Source: Anodontia alba (lineage: Eukaryota; Mollusca; Bivalvia; Lucinida; Lucinidae). From it: a DNA stretch of 64,000 bases. The stretch covers positions 120,548,951 through 120,612,950 of the forward strand of contig OZ024824.1 in the NCBI GenBank assembly GCA_964016985.1, in the 5' to 3' direction. The translations under genes and the position numbers were made by a program. Shown here one piece after another: positions 39,549 to 51,895 of this stretch. Within the stretch, counting starts at the first letter, position 1. Each line of letters starts with the position of its first letter. A model generated the notes under the pieces. That model had not been told where the DNA came from. It saw only the letters and a list, made by a program, of their open reading frames with translations, and made no database searches.

Positions 39549-39563
39549 AATTGGTATTTAGAA

Positions 39564-39812
39564 TTAACCCATTGTAGACTGAATTAACTCCCCCACACTA
39601 TATTTTGGAAGATTCTAATATATATTGGAAGATTCTAATTTCGATTTTAGGTATGTCAGGCTATGTGATTTAATTATTCCGAGAGAAAAATGGTTGAACT
39701 ATTTGCAAATAGTGGATACCCTGATCAGACACCGCGTTCTGCGGCGTCTGATCTGGGTCTGCACTGTTTGCCAGTTACCCTTTTAAGGGTCTCCAGACTA
39801 CAATGCATTAAA
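39564..39812 (-). repeat. Hairpin repeat family B, copy 4
   Basis: TTAACCCATTGTAGACTGAA, a duplicated TATATTTTGGAAGATTCTAA/TATATTGGAAGATTCTAAT segment, hairpin GACACCGCGTTCTGCGGCGTC, TACCCTTTTAAGGGTCTCCA. The local duplication makes it longer than other copies. Confidence 0.75.
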
Positions 39813-40683
39813 GTGCATTCTGAATGCAACGTTCAGGCGAGACATCAAGCTTACTTGAAACCTGCTCTACGAGGTCACGCCTGCGCAGCCTGTCCGGGTG
39901 TTTCCGTTTTAGTTGTGTAAAACAGAAGCTCCAAAACATTTGTGTAGGCCCAAATAAATGAATGGTGTCATGAACGGCCTGTGTGGAGCAAGTAAACCTT
40001 GGTCAAGTGTCGACCCTCAGTGTCGATCCGGGCATGTCAATTCCCTTAACCTTTACCAACTCTGGGCAAACTCAGCAGCTGACAGATTTTACTTCTCTTA
40101 AATTTTCCCCTTACTTATTTTTCCCAGAAAACAGTATCTGACATCGTCAAATCCTGTTATCTGGGCAAAATAAGAAAAATATGTCCCCCCCCCCCACAGT
40201 GGCCTCCCTTTGATAAAGTTTCGCTAGCTCAGCAACAACGTTCAAGGTTTACCCTTTTAATGCCGATGGTGAAATTGCTTAGCAGACGATGAATGAGCGT
40301 GCGTGTTCTTAATAACCGCATAAACGGTCCAAATGAATAACGTAAGAAACAATTCGCTTGAATTGTCACTCCTACTTTTCGGGAATAAAATTTAAAATTG
40401 TTTTTAAAGGCAGCTGCGTAAAATTAACTTCAGCAAGTTAAGGGATAAGCCTACTTGTGCTGAAATTTAATCGGTTATTTAAAACTATCCGTTTGTTTAT
40501 TTATGAAAAACACACATAATGTGATTTCTCCGTCAATAAAAGCCGGGGTTAAAAACGTCTTTGCAAACCTGGAAAATTGGCTAGCTTTCAAATCGAACTT
40601 ATCGAAAGTATTCCACGACTATGTTTATAAATTTACCGCCACTTGAAATAGATTTTTCGAGGGATGGCCAAAAAGTTCACGTG
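39813..40683. other. Unassigned stretch with a family L copy
   Basis: 40048-40182 is family L (AACCTTTACCAACTCTGGGC, AACAGTATCTGACATCGTCA and partner). A C-run lies at 40187-40195. The remaining sequence to 40683 shows no gene or repeat I recognise. Confidence 0.4.
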
Positions 40684-40763
40684 CCCCAGCCACCATTCTA
40701 CTTAAATCTATATCGGACCCGTCACGATCCAAAATAGATTTAAGTAGAATACTAAATTGGGCA
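40684..40763. repeat. Family H hairpin, shortened copy
   Basis: CCCCAGCCACCATTCTACTTAAAT...ATTTAAGTAGAATACTAAATTGGGC, with the GC-rich centre reduced to ATATCGGACCCGTCACGATC. Confidence 0.65.
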
Positions 40764-41016
40764 ATTTTACGAATTTAAAACGAGTTTATAGAAATGATGT
40801 TTATGTCCCGATTTTTTTTTTTTTTTTTTTTTGTATTTATTTTTTGAAATATATCTATTCATATTTTAATTTTAATAGAAGGCCTTATTTTGTCGTTGTT
40901 CCATTGTAGAGAATGAAAGTCCGCCTGCCTGAACCACATACCTTATCGTGACATGCCAAACAGTAAAACGAATTTAACAGATCTATAGTCTAATACGAGA
41001 AATTTAGATCGCGAAT

Positions 41017-41107
41017 ACCCAGTAAGCAGTCTACATAAATCTATCGCGGGCCGTTATCGGCCGGCCGATAACGGCCGCTATAGATTTATAAAGAATGCTA
41101 GCTGGGT
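41017..41107. repeat. Short hairpin, family H, copy 5
   Basis: ACCCAGTAAGCAGTCTACAT ... TTATAAAGAATGCTAGCTGG. The centre is shortened to GGCCGTTATCGGCCGGCCGA. Confidence 0.8.
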
Positions 41108-41140
41108 ATATGTTGAAAATTTAAGATGCTGGATGAAACG

Positions 41141-41141
<1 letters not shown>

Positions 41142-41210
<69 letters not shown>
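41142..41210. repeat. (GT)n(GA)n microsatellite
   Basis: About 16 GT units followed directly by about 18 GA units, 35 bp after a family H hairpin. Confidence 0.97.
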
Positions 41211-41214
<4 letters not shown>

Positions 41215-42283
41215 CTGAGTGGGGTGTCCGGGCCATAACAAACGGTAAGTAATTTTAGTGTTCTGGGTGGTCACCAGTGTTGAGAGCCATGCCCGTTACC
41301 GTCCACAGAGCTCTTTTTATCCTGTACCACTTTCTGAGCAGCCAGCAGGCGACAAACTGACAATAATCTTATTTTTCCAAGAAAACAGGTTTTGACTTTT
41401 CATGAAAATGAATGCAAATGTAAGCGAGGACTACTTTTGAAGTAAATATATGTCCACTCCCTGCCCTCCGCCCCCACCACCCTACCCCCATTTCCATTGA
41501 CGAGTAGGGTCCACTTTTAGAAGGATTCCTGTTAGAAAGGACACAGATCCTTTGTCTCGCCTGCTAGGTAAAGAATCGTTCCATTAATGAATATCACCTA
41601 CGGCATCACTGATGTCGAAAGAAAAAATACATCAAATGACAAATGATTCCGTCTATATTGATTTTTCTCTCCAGCTGATACATTTTTTTTTTTTTTTTTT
41701 TTTTTTTTTTGGTGTGTTTTTTTTTTTTTTTTTTTTTTTGTTTTTTTTTTTTTGTTTTTTTGTTGTTGTTTTTTTATACCGTTTTTGCAGCAACAGCAAG
41801 AGAGACATTTGCGCATTTTTTTCACAAATGCGTCGCATATATGTGAAGTTGCCTTGAGAGGGAGAGTTGTGGGAGATGGGGAGAGTTAATGATGTAAGTA
41901 TGTGCAATATTCTACTGATCTATAAAAGCATACATGGATATTGACAAGTATTTTTGCTATGAGTCATGTAGCGTTGGAGAAGTAAACAAGCCAGCCTTGA
42001 TCTCCAATATCTAGGTCGGTGGGACTTTCCATGTACTAGTTTATAAATAGATTTTCATAGCTCGCGTTATTCAGGACACTTAATAAGTGATTTCGTGCAG
42101 ATGAAATGCTTTTATAAGCTTTATTTCTTTTCGAAAGTCCAGATCCATGAGATCACATTATCAGAATGAGGAGTCCTCATACAGAGACTATGTACAGAAG
42201 GGAAACAGCTGACTAATCGACTCCACTCATTCTGATCAAAGTTCTAGATAAGGTGGTCTCCAGACACACCGTATTTAATTGTA
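41211..42283. other. Unassigned stretch with long T tract
   Basis: 41680-41775 is an interrupted T tract of about 95 bp (GGTGTG and G interruptions). The Phe- or Lys-rich frames on either strand are low-complexity artefacts. A fragment of L-type sequence lies at 41345-41410. No gene is recognised. Confidence 0.4.
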
Positions 42284-43502
42284 CAGTGCGCTATATCGGA
42301 AGCGACACACTATGTACGCGACAAATTCATTTGCAGATGGGAGAAAAACGACCTTAAGTCCTGATTAAAATGCGGGTTTTCAGCATCGTAAAGTGCACCA
42401 AACACACTAACCCTGCTTACAAAGTGTCGTTGTAGAGGCTGCATTACGCAAACCATTGCCACATAAAATTGACCACTGCTTCCATCATTACTGTAATCCT
42501 TGCGGAAACTGTACGTTATCATTAGCTCAAAAAGGTCGAATGCTGATATATGGTTTTCGCGGCATGCAAAATAAGAAAAAAAATATCTGAAAACCCCTTT
42601 ACCTAGAGTTCTGCATTTAATAAGGCAGTTTTATTATAAAAAGAAAATGTTATTGTATAGCTGATGGAAAACAGCTAGTGTTCTGAATTTTGAACTGAAA
42701 CAGACATTTAAAGTCTTTCTTACTTTGATTCTTAAAGACAGAGCTTGGTATTTCATTTTTCTTTGCATCTGAGCATTTACGTTGAATAAGATTTTAAGTG
42801 AACCCTGCTTTCCCTTCCCTAGAGAAATAAATTGTCTGGCAGTTTAGCCTACATCATGTATATGTTAATTATATTTTAAACCAGTGTGTCTGATACATCT
42901 AAATGGCCCTGTGACCCCTAAACGGCTGCGTGTTTAGATAAGCAAATCAAAACTTAATTCTGTCAGTAAAAACAATGCCACCAAGAAGCACAAATAGGTT
43001 GTTGAAATGTTTTAAATTTCTCGCCTAATTTTGATTGGTCATTCTAGTATCACAACTGGATTTAATCCAATTAAGATGCCTTTGAATACTGATGAAGCAT
43101 ACAGACAAATCCATATCCCGCTCGGGTCGAGACAATTTTCAGACCATTATTACGCCTAGCTCATACTCGACGTGCCCTGGGTTGAGTACAAAGTGGACAG
43201 GGCGGCGCTTGGTGACAGACAGCGGCACCAAGTGTGCATGTGTGATCCTTGAAAGCAAAGCTGTACAAATACATCTACATCATAGCAATCGCCGCTGCCT
43301 TTATGTGCCTCGGGTGCCTGGTAGCGTTAAACATCCGCACGACAACAAGAGAAATCCATTTATTCAGACGGGTACAACAGGTTGAATTAGAAAATTAAAA
43401 GAACAACAATAAAAAAAATAAAAAAAACATGTTATTTTTCTCTCATTTTCTAAAGTCGGACAATACTATGAAGCTGTGGATTAAAGTATCCGTTTCTTTT
43501 GC

Positions 43503-43612
43503 AGATGTATGGGGAAATATTTGTACTGTTTGTCAAGAGTACAGGATAACTGGACTCGCCCTAACGGGCTCGCCCTTGACAACAGTACAGATATTTCCCC
43601 ATACATCTGAAA
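43503..43612. repeat. Palindrome inside the pogo-like element
   Basis: GCAGATGTATGGGGAAATAT and TTGTACTGTTTGTCAAG pair with CTTGACAACAGTACAGATAT and TTCCCCATACATCTG, around GCCCTAACGGGC. Confidence 0.85.
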
Positions 43613-43695
43613 AAAAGAATGGATATATCTATTAAGTGTACTACATGTATTTTTTTTTTTTTTTTTTTTTCGTAATAAACTATTCTATGGTTTCT

Positions 43696-43699
<4 letters not shown>

Positions 43700-43756
<57 letters not shown>
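43700..43756. repeat. (CT)n microsatellite
   Basis: About 28 uninterrupted CT units. Confidence 0.97.
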
Positions 43757-43757
<1 letters not shown>

Positions 43758-44319
43758 ATTACGAATAAGGTGCATTTAAAAATGTCGAATCGCTTACCAA
43801 TTTCGCTCTACTAATCGTACAGATATAAATTATAAAAATGTCGCTAGTCGTGCAGTCTATTACATCCAGATGGTTAACTTTATGTGGAAATGGTTTGCGT
43901 GTTGCAGCCTTTTTGTCGTAAATGAGATTAACACTTTATTAGCAAGAGGTAATACAATGTATTTTATTTCTACATGGAAACAACCGTCAAACACACACAA
44001 GAAAATGCCGAAATGTCCCCAGATTCATCACGTGGACTGGTAAAATGAACCAAAAATTATTGATTCGCCGGCCAACAACCAGGATTTCCTAGGATGAACA
44101 ATCCTATTCGGCATTTTAGTTTGTGTACATGGACAGAATGTTTGGCGCACTTTATGAAACTGAAAACCGCATTTTAATCAGTAATGTCGTTTTTCTCTTA
44201 TCCTCAAATAAATCAGCTGGCGACATCAGCGACGCATTAATTTATTTGAGGATAAGAGAAAAACGTGTGTCGCTTCCGATATAGCACACTGTACGATTAC
44301 ACACTGTGAGATAATCTTA

Positions 44320-44405
44320 CAAAAACATATGTTGTTGTTACCCATTAGAAGCACCTCGCTGAGGTGCTTCTATTGATTACCGATACATATGTTTTCATGG
44401 AGAAA
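44320..44405. repeat. Hairpin repeat family K, copy 1
   Basis: AAAACATATGTTGTTGTTAC, CATTAGAAGCACCTCGCTGA with partner GAGGTGCTTCTATTG, and ACATATGTTTTCATGGAGAA. Confidence 0.75.
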
Positions 44406-44544
44406 AAAAAAAAATAAATATCAACACATTGGTTGAAAAAGAGCCTTTAGAGCTACGTACGCTACTTGTCAGGAGTCCATGCTTGAAGACTAAAAAATGA
44501 TTTACCCACTTCCACTGGGTACAAATATCAAGTAAGTCATAATT

Positions 44545-45154
44545 TTAACCCTTGCCATGCTGAATAAATTAAAGGCTCTAGACATTTTTTTTATCCAAGA
44601 AAGGTTCAATAAATTGATATAGGGTATTAGTAATAGGGTATTAATACGATCATAAAATGTGGCATCTGATAGCCTGTAAATTTCAGTTAGTCTCTCGTTT
44701 TTGAAGTGGATCAAAAATAGAATGTTTTTTTTTTTTTTTTTTTTTTTTTTTTATCGTATCTCTGAACTAGAGTCTCTGAATTAATGCTGGCAACATAATT
44801 CAGAGACACGATAAAAAAAAAAAATTATTTCATTTTCGTCCCAATTCAAGAATGAGAGACTAACTGAAATTTTACAGACTGTCAGGTGCCAACATTTTAT
44901 GATTGAACTAATACTATATATTAATTTATTAAATCTTTCTTGGATAATGAAATGTCTATTTTTGAGGCTGAATATGGAGCCTTTATGCCATGCACAGTTC
45001 GAATTTTCAGCCGATCCAAAACGTTGATACAACTCACATACTGAATGGTAAATAGTGCAGATCCAGATCAGTTGGTCTCTTAGAAGCCAACTGATCTGGA
45101 TCTACACTGTTTGCAAAGGCAGAGTATAACCGGGTTCAGCAGGACAAGGGTTAA
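44545..45154 (-). repeat. Hairpin MITE family A, copy 6, interrupted by a foldback
   Basis: TTAACCCTTGCCATGCTGAA at the left, and from about 44995 GTTCGAATTTTCAGCCGATC, hairpin TTGGTCTCTTAGAAGCC and GGTTCAGCAGGACAAGGGTT. The intervening 44578-44985 is a separate foldback. Confidence 0.75.
44578..44985. repeat. Foldback element nested in family A
   Basis: CTAGACATTT and CCAAGAAAGGTTCAATAAAT on the left pair with ATTTATTAAATCTTTCTTGG and AAATGTCTATTTT on the right. TTTCAGTTAGTCTCTCGTTT pairs with GAATGAGAGACTAACTGAAA. The centre is TCTCTGAATTAATGCTGGCAACATAATTCAGAGA-type. Arms are about 150 bp. Confidence 0.75.
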
Positions 45155-45680
45155 AATATACGTTAACCCTTAGTAGGCTTGTAAATCGTCCCTTAAGAAC
45201 TGAGCTTAAGAAGTGTGCGGCTAGAGTTTATGTTGGTGGCGAGTGGGTAGCACAATATTCCTAATTCTCGCCATTTTCAAGCGGTAACCGATGAGAAAAT
45301 CTTTCTCTTTCGTATATGGCGTACGTGCGCGCGTTTCAAGGTCAGTTTTGTATCAGGTGCTTAAAATAGTAAAATAGGTACATAGAATGCGCATATAGAT
45401 AAAGGTATGTATGAAAATATGTCAAATCAAGAAGTATACGAAACAATGTCGTTGAATGGTCCTATCCTATATCAGTCATTGCGTGAGCGAATGTCTGTTT
45501 TATTCGGATTTTACGTTACTTTAAACTATCTTTCAGCCATGTCGCGACGGTCTGGATATAGCACGGAGCCAGTTCAATACTCACTTTTAGAGTGTTATTA
45601 CGCCCCAGATACGACATGACATTCTATCCGACACCGGGTAGACCATTTCTTGACTTGAGCGAGTATCATGTTTAGCTCGC
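45155..45680. other. Unassigned, CpG-richer stretch
   Basis: The + frame 45407-45619 (70 codons, MYENMSNQEVYETMSLNGPI...) has no domain I recognise and no clear splice context. GGAGAGCTTATGTTGTCACC at its right edge leads into a tandem array, so the stretch may be the start of that repeat. Confidence 0.35.
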
Positions 45681-46710
45681 CGGGACTATGGCTCTGGAGA
45701 GCTTATGTTGTCACCCAGTCGTTGGCGTCGGCGTCTGTTGGCATCCGCGTTAGCACGTTTAAGTTTTCAAAGGTGTGCATAGTTTTTTAAATGTTCATAG
45801 TACTGCTTTTATATCTGGCCTACACTTACCTTAGGGTAAGACTTTTCAATAGCATACATCCCCATCCCCAAGTTAGACCCTTTATGTAGGTCAAGGTCAG
45901 TTCTTACTTTGTCATTTACACCCATGTTTAAGTTTTGCGTTTAAGTTTTTAAAAGTGTATATTAATGCTGAAGTATTCAAGTGCTTTAATATTTGGCCCA
46001 CACCAGCCTTAGGGTTAGACCTTTCAATAGCACACACCTTCCTCAGTTTGACCTTCAGCCTAGGTCAAGGTCAGGTCATTCTTTGTCATTTGAACCTATG
46101 CTCGAGTTCTGCGTTTAAGTTTGGAAAAGTGTTTGTAACTGCTGAAGTATTCGAGATACCCCTTTAATATTTGGCGAACACCAACGTTAGGGTAAGACCT
46201 TTCAATAGCACACACCCTTTCCTCGGTTTGACCTTCTGCCTAGGTCAAGGTCAGGTCATACTTTGTCATTTAAACCCATGTTTGAGTTCTGCATTTAAGT
46301 TTATAAAAGTGTCTGTAACTGCTGAAGTATTCAAGATGCCGCTTTAATATTTGGCCCACACCTGCTTAGGGTAAGACTTTTCAATAGTACACACGCCTTC
46401 CTCAGTTTGACCTTCTGCCTAGGTCAAGGTCAGGTCATACTTTGTCATTTTACAGCTGTGTTTAAGTTTTGAAAAGTGTACATGACTGCTGAAATATGTA
46501 AGATATAGCTTTCATATTTCATCCACAACAACCTAAAGGATTCAGCAAGTAAGATAGAGCTTTCATATTTTGTCCATACCAACCTAAGGGAAGTTGTTTC
46601 AAAGGCATATACCCCATCCCTCAGTTTGACATTCTTCTGACATCAAAGTCAGGTCATACTCTGTCATTTACAGCTATGTTTAAGTTCTGCATTTAATCTT
46701 TAATATTTAA
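45681..46710 (+). repeat. Tandem array, unit about 180 bp
   Basis: Units contain TTTAATATTTGGCCCACACC, TTAGGGTAAGACCTTTCAAT, CAGTTTGACCTTCTGCCTAG, GTCAAGGTCAGGTCATACTT and TTTAAGTTTTGAAAAGTGT. About five diverged copies. Confidence 0.8.
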
Positions 46711-46809
46711 AGATTGTTTTCTTATCAGATCAGCCCTTTCCGGCGAGCTGCGTTGTCTTCTGACAACTCTTGTTAAGTACATGTATTTGTTATGACTCGG
46801 TCGGGGTCA

Positions 46810-47090
46810 CAAGATAATGCCTCTTGTGACATGTGCGCCAAGTGAAGACTTGGATTAGCCTGTGTAGCCGCACATTCTGATCACCACCTGAAGAATATTT
46901 TGGCTTTCCACAGAGCATCCAGTGATGACTGATGAGACTGCACGGATGTGCAGGCTGATCCGTCTTTGCTGGGCGCTCGGTGAAGTCAAGACTGATCAAC
47001 TGCTAGGATGTGCGGGCTGATCTGTGTCTTCGCTGAGCACACATCAAAGGACGGTTTTCTCATGTTGCGACTCTCGTGTCATGCACTGAG
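46810..47090. repeat. Family Q hairpin repeats
   Basis: GTGCGCCAAGTGAAGACTTG, CAGTGATGACTGATGAGACT, GTGCAGGCTGATCCGTCTTT, GTCTTCGCTGAGCACACATC and TTTTCTCATGTTGCGACTC, several partially overlapping copies. Confidence 0.6.
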
Positions 47091-47852
47091 TCTTCTAAAC
47101 AAATATGAGTAGCGAACTCCCAGTTTGCGCCTTCACTGGAGTGGAGTAGCGAAAAAAATAATCTTTGATGTTAAGAGTTTACCCTTCTGGAAACAAAATT
47201 ATGACAAGAGGCCCACGGGCCACGGGTCGCTCACCTGAGTGGCATAGCGAGTGTAGATATGCAGATGTTATGTAACATTTTTCCAATCCTGTCATCGCAA
47301 CTAATGAAAAGATCATCCTTTAATTAGTTTTTAATTTTGAAGAAGAATATTATACATGGCATGACAGTCAATGGAGCGTGATCATTTGAACAAACTCTCC
47401 ATCACATTTCAACAGTAGGATTAATGTGAAATTTGGATGCAATTGCCTAAGTGGTTTCTGAAGAATCATGATTTTATACATGTAGACAGCACAGTGGAAG
47501 GGAAATATAATAAACATAAACAAGATGGTAGCCATCTTGGATTTCCAATCAGAATGATTTGAGCTACTGTTGATCTACAAGTCACCTCGATACTTCCAAT
47601 GAACTTTAAGTCAATTGCCCTTTCGGTTCAGGAGAAAAAGTTCAAAACAGATTTTCAAGATGGCCGCCATAGCTGCAATTTGAGATTTCCTATCGCAACG
47701 AGCCATTATTGATCTACAAGTCACCCCGATGCTTCCTACCAAGTTTCGAGTCAATTGGCCTTTCAGTTCAGAAGAAGAAAAGAAAAATAGATTTTCAAGA
47801 TGGCTGCTGTCTTGGATTTCCGATCGGAATGATTTAACTATTTTTATATCAA

Positions 47853-50334
47853 CTAGAGCTGGTGTTTGTAAAACACTATGCCCCCAACTTCCTGACTCTA
47901 ACACTGCTTGACTCCAACACTGCTTGCCCATGACGGTAACAACAATACAAATATATGAGATTTCAAAGTTATTTTATCAAAGGGAAATAACTCTAAAATA
48001 GGAGATAATTTGGATAAGAAAAAAATACGGGTCAACTATTTTTTCATGAGGAATCAAAATATGAAATTTCAAAACATTAGCATACATGGTTCTAAACATA
48101 TGCTATACACAATAAAGCAGCGACATTCAATGGCCAAAAATTGCAAAGGGCCATAATTCCAATTTTTCATTCAATTGGTTCAAAATTTAATCAGGTTATC
48201 TCCTCCTCAATCCCAACCAGTATACCAAATATCATGGCTCTGGCTTAAATACTTTTTGAGATATCTTGCTGACAAGGTCAAAATGCCCAGAACTACAAAG
48301 GGCAATAACTACCTCGATTTTTCATGGAATTCCCTAAAATACAAATCAGATAATCTCCACATCATCCCCAATCAGCATATATTATTTCAAGACCCTAGCT
48401 TAAGTACTTTTCGAGACATCTTGCTGACAAGGTCAAAATGCCCAGAACCGCAAAGGGCTGTAACTTAATCAATATTTTCACGGAATTCTCTCAAAATAGT
48501 ATAATCAGGTAATTTACACATCATTCCCACTCACTATATCGAATTTCAAGAACCTAGCTTAAATACTTTTCAAGATACCTTGCTCACAAGATTTAATTCT
48601 GATTTTTTTCAAAGGGGCATATCTCTAAACAAACATGCTGGACAAGGAAAAAAATATGGGTCAGCTATTTTTTGATTGGGAACCCAAATATAAAATTTCA
48701 AAACCCTAGCATGCAGGGTTCTTAAGATATGGCATGCACAAAAAAGCTTGACGAACGGACAAATGGACAGATGGACAAACGAAGGCAAAATAATATGCCT
48801 CATCAATTTCATATGAAACTGGGGGCATAATAAGGTCATCTACTCATCGCTACCGATATTTCATCAAGTTTCAAGGCTCCAGCATCAATAGTTTTTAAAT
48901 ATTTTGCTGACAAGTGAAACATGCCCAAATTTACAAAGGGCTATTACTTACGAAATATTTTTCTGAATTTACACAAAAGTTAATCAGGTCATCTACTCAT
49001 CATTACCAATCAATTCACCAAGTTTCAAGTCTCCAGCTCTAACACTTTTTGAGATATTTTGCTGACAAGATAAAATGTCAAAAATTACAAAGGGCCATAA
49101 CTCAATAAGTATTTTTCAAAATTTATTCAAAAGTCAATCAGATTGTCTACTCATCACTACCAGTCTATTCATCAAGTTTCAAGGCTCTAGCTCCCAACTG
49201 TTTTTGAGATATTTTGCTGACAAGGTAAAAATGCCCAAATTTACAAAGGGCCATAACTCGTAAAGTATTTTTCAGAATTTCTTCAAAAGTTAATCAGGTC
49301 ATCTACTTATCACTACAAATCCATTTACTAAGTTTCAAGGCTCTAGCTTTAATAGTTTTTGAGATATTTTGCTGACAAGGTAAAAATGCCCAAAATTACA
49401 AAGGGGCATAACTCAAGAATATTTCAAAATTTCTTCAAACGTTAATCAGGTTGTCTACTCATCACTACCACTCTATTCATCAAGTTTCAAGGCTCTAGCT
49501 TTGATAGTTTTTGAGATTTTCTGCTGACAAGGTAAAAATGTCCAAAATTACAAAGGACTCATGAAGTATTTTTCAGAATTTCTTCAAAAGTTAATCAGGT
49601 CATCTACTCATCACTACAAATCCATTTACTAAGTTTCAAGGCTCTAGCTCTAACACTTTTTGAGATATTTTGCTGACAAGGTAAAAATGCCAAAAATTAC
49701 AAAGGGCCATAACTCAAGAAGTATTTTTCAAAATTTCTTCGAAAGTTAAACAGGTTGTCTACTCATCACTACCAGTCTATTCATCAAGTTTCAAGCCTCT
49801 ACCTCCAACGGTTTTTGAGATATTTTGCTGACAAGGTAAAAATGCCCAAAAATTCAAAGGGCCATAACTCATGAAGTATTTTTTCAGATTTACTAAGTTT
49901 CAAGGTTCTAGCTCAAACAGTTTTTGAGATATTTTGCTGACAAGGTATTAATGCCCAAAATTACAAAGGGCCATAATTCAAGAAGTATTTTTCAAAAGTT
50001 CTTCAAAAGTTAATCAGGTTGTCTATTCATCACTACCAGTCTATTCATCAAGTTTCAAGTCTCTAGCTTTAATACTTTTTGAGATATTTTGCTGACAAGA
50101 TTTTGTTGATATTTTTTCAAAGGGCTATAACTCAGAAAAGGGGCATAATCCTGTCAAGAAAAAAAATACGTGTCAGCTATTTTTTCATGAGGAATCCATA
50201 AAAGAAATTTCAAAACAGTAGCATTCACGGTTCTAAAGTTATGCTATGCATCAAAAAATGTGACGAACGGATGGACGGACAACAACCCAGAAGCAATATG
50301 CCCCCCACTAACTTCTTTGAAGTTGGGGGCATAA
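47853..50334 (-). mobile_element. Helitron-like non-autonomous element with 155-bp array
   Basis: On the minus strand the 3' end has the stem-loop GTGTTTTACAAACAC (47862-47876), then CAGCT and terminal CTAG. The opposite end is GGGGGCATAA on the + strand. An internal end of the same kind at 48830 suggests one element (47853-48830) next to or inside another. From 48840 the interior is a tandem array of about 155 bp (TTTTTGAGATATTTTGCTGA, AAAGGGCCATAACTC, AATCAGGTCATCTACTCATC). No Rep/helicase sequence is seen. Confidence 0.6.
48840..50100 (+). repeat. 155-bp tandem array (inside the Helitron-like element)
   Basis: GAGATATTTTGCTGACAAGG recurs at about 49051, 49206, 49361, 49662, 49817 and 50081, mostly 150-155 bp apart with one short unit. 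The same unit forms the interior of the element at 61437. Confidence 0.9.
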
Positions 50335-51895
50335 CAAGTCATCCCGATGCTTCCTACCAATTTTCAAATCAACTGGTCTTTGGTTCAGGAAAATAAGTGA
50401 AAAAAAAGAGTTTCAAGATGGCCACCATGACAGCCATCTTGGATTTCCGATCAAAACAATTTAAGCTATTTTAGATCTACAAGTCACCCCAATGCTTACT
50501 ACCAAGTTTCGAGTCAAATGGCCTTTCAGTTCAGGAGAAGAAGCCAAAAATAGATTTTAAAGAGGGTTGTCATAGCGGCCATCTTGATTTCTGATAGGGA
50601 TGATTTTATTTATTTTTGATCTACAGGTCACCCTGATGCTTCCTACCTAGTTTAAAGCCAATAAGCCTTTCGGTTCAGGAGAAGAAGTGAAAAACAGATT
50701 TTCAAAATGGCTGCCATGGGGGCCATCTTGGATTTCCAATCAGAACGATTTTAGCCAGTTTTAATCTATAAGTCTCCCCGATGCTTCCTATCAAGTTTCA
50801 AGTCAGTTGGCTTTTGCGTTTAGGAGAAGAAGCGAAAAAAAGATTTTCAAGATGGCCACCAGGGCGGCCATCTTGGATTTCCGATCCGCATGGTTTTAGC
50901 TATTTTTGATCTACAAGTCACCCTGATGCTTCCTACCAAGTTTGGAATCAATTGGCCTTTCGGCTCAGGAGAAGAAGTGAAAAATAGATTTTCAAGATGG
51001 CGGCCATCTTGGATTTCTGATTGGAATGATTTTAGAGACTTTTGATCTATAAGTCACCCCGATGCTTATTACCGAGTCAATTCACATTTGGGGTTAGGAG
51101 AAGAAGCAAAAAATAGATTTTCAAGATGGTCGCCATGGGGGGCCATCTTGGATTTACGATCGGCATGATTTTAGCTATTTTTGATCTACAAGTCACCCCG
51201 ATGCTTCCTACAATGTTTGGAGTCAATTGGCTTTTGGGTTTAGGAGAAGAAGAGAAAAATAGATTTTCAGGATGGCCGCCATCCATCTTGGATTTCCGAT
51301 TTTAGCTATTTTTGATCTACAAGTCACCCCGATGCTTCCTAGCAAGTTTGGAGTCAGTTGGCCAGTTCAGAAGAAGCGAAAAATATATTTTCAAGATGGC
51401 GGCCATCTTGGATTTCCGATCGGCACTATTTTTGATCTACAAGTCACCCCGATGCTTCCTCGTAAGTTTGGAGTCAATTGACCTTTCGGTTCAGGAGAAG
51501 AAGGGAAAAATAGATTTTCAAGATGGCTGCCATGGCGGCCATCTTGGATTTCCGATCAGCACGATTTTAGCTATTTTTGATCTACAAGTCACCCCAATGC
51601 TTCCTAGCAAGTTTGGAGTCAACTGGTCTTTCGGTTCAGGAGAAGAAGCAAAAAATAGATTTTCAAGATGGCTGCCATGGTGGCCATCTTGGATTTCCAA
51701 TCGAAACGATTTTAGCTATTTTTGATGTACAAGTTACCCTGATGCTTTCTACCAAGTATCAAGTCAATTAGTCCAGGGGTGTGGGAGGAGTAGGCTTTTA
51801 AAGCAATTGTTGACACCGCACAACGGACGACGCATGACTGACATTGACTGACCACAATAGCTCACCATGAGCACTTCTTGCTCAGGTGAGCTAAT

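Larger units (their letters stand above)
42284..44291. mobile_element. Non-autonomous pogo-like DNA transposon with long inverted ends
   Basis: A 2,008-bp element. The left end CAGTGCGCTATATCGGAAGC and the right end GCTTCCGATATAGCACACTG are inverted, bounded by TA at 42282-42283 and 44292-44293. Homology between ends extends further inward (GTCGTTTTTCTC; CATTTTAATCA; GTGTTTGGYGCACTTT), about 130 bp, with the right arm carrying an extra palindrome (44194-44262). The interior has a hairpin (43503-43612), a T tract and a (CT)n, and no transposase frame. TA target and CAGTG end fit Tc1/mariner-pogo. Confidence 0.72.
47212..51895 (-). repeat. Array element family G, copy 4
   Basis: The low end reads AAGAGGCCCACGGGCCACGG and GCTCACCTGAGTGGC. 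The high end reads TGAGCACTTCTTGCTCAGGTGAGCTAA. Units of about 140 bp with TTTTCAAGATGGCCGCCA, CATCTTGGATTTCCGATC, GATCTACAAGTCACCCCGAT and CAATTGGCCTTTCGGTTCAG are closest to consensus at 50.8-51.7 kb. A Helitron-like element (47853-50334) is nested inside. Frames through it (up to 137 codons) are unit-wise artefacts. Confidence 0.75.

Noticed and set aside
41612..41907. Phe-rich and Lys-rich frames
   Set aside because: They translate a long T tract and are low-complexity artefacts.
51312..51725. 137-codon frame with repeated IYKSPRCFLASLES-like units
   Set aside because: It reads through 140-bp array units of family G. Repeats in the protein mirror DNA repeats and no other coding sign exists.
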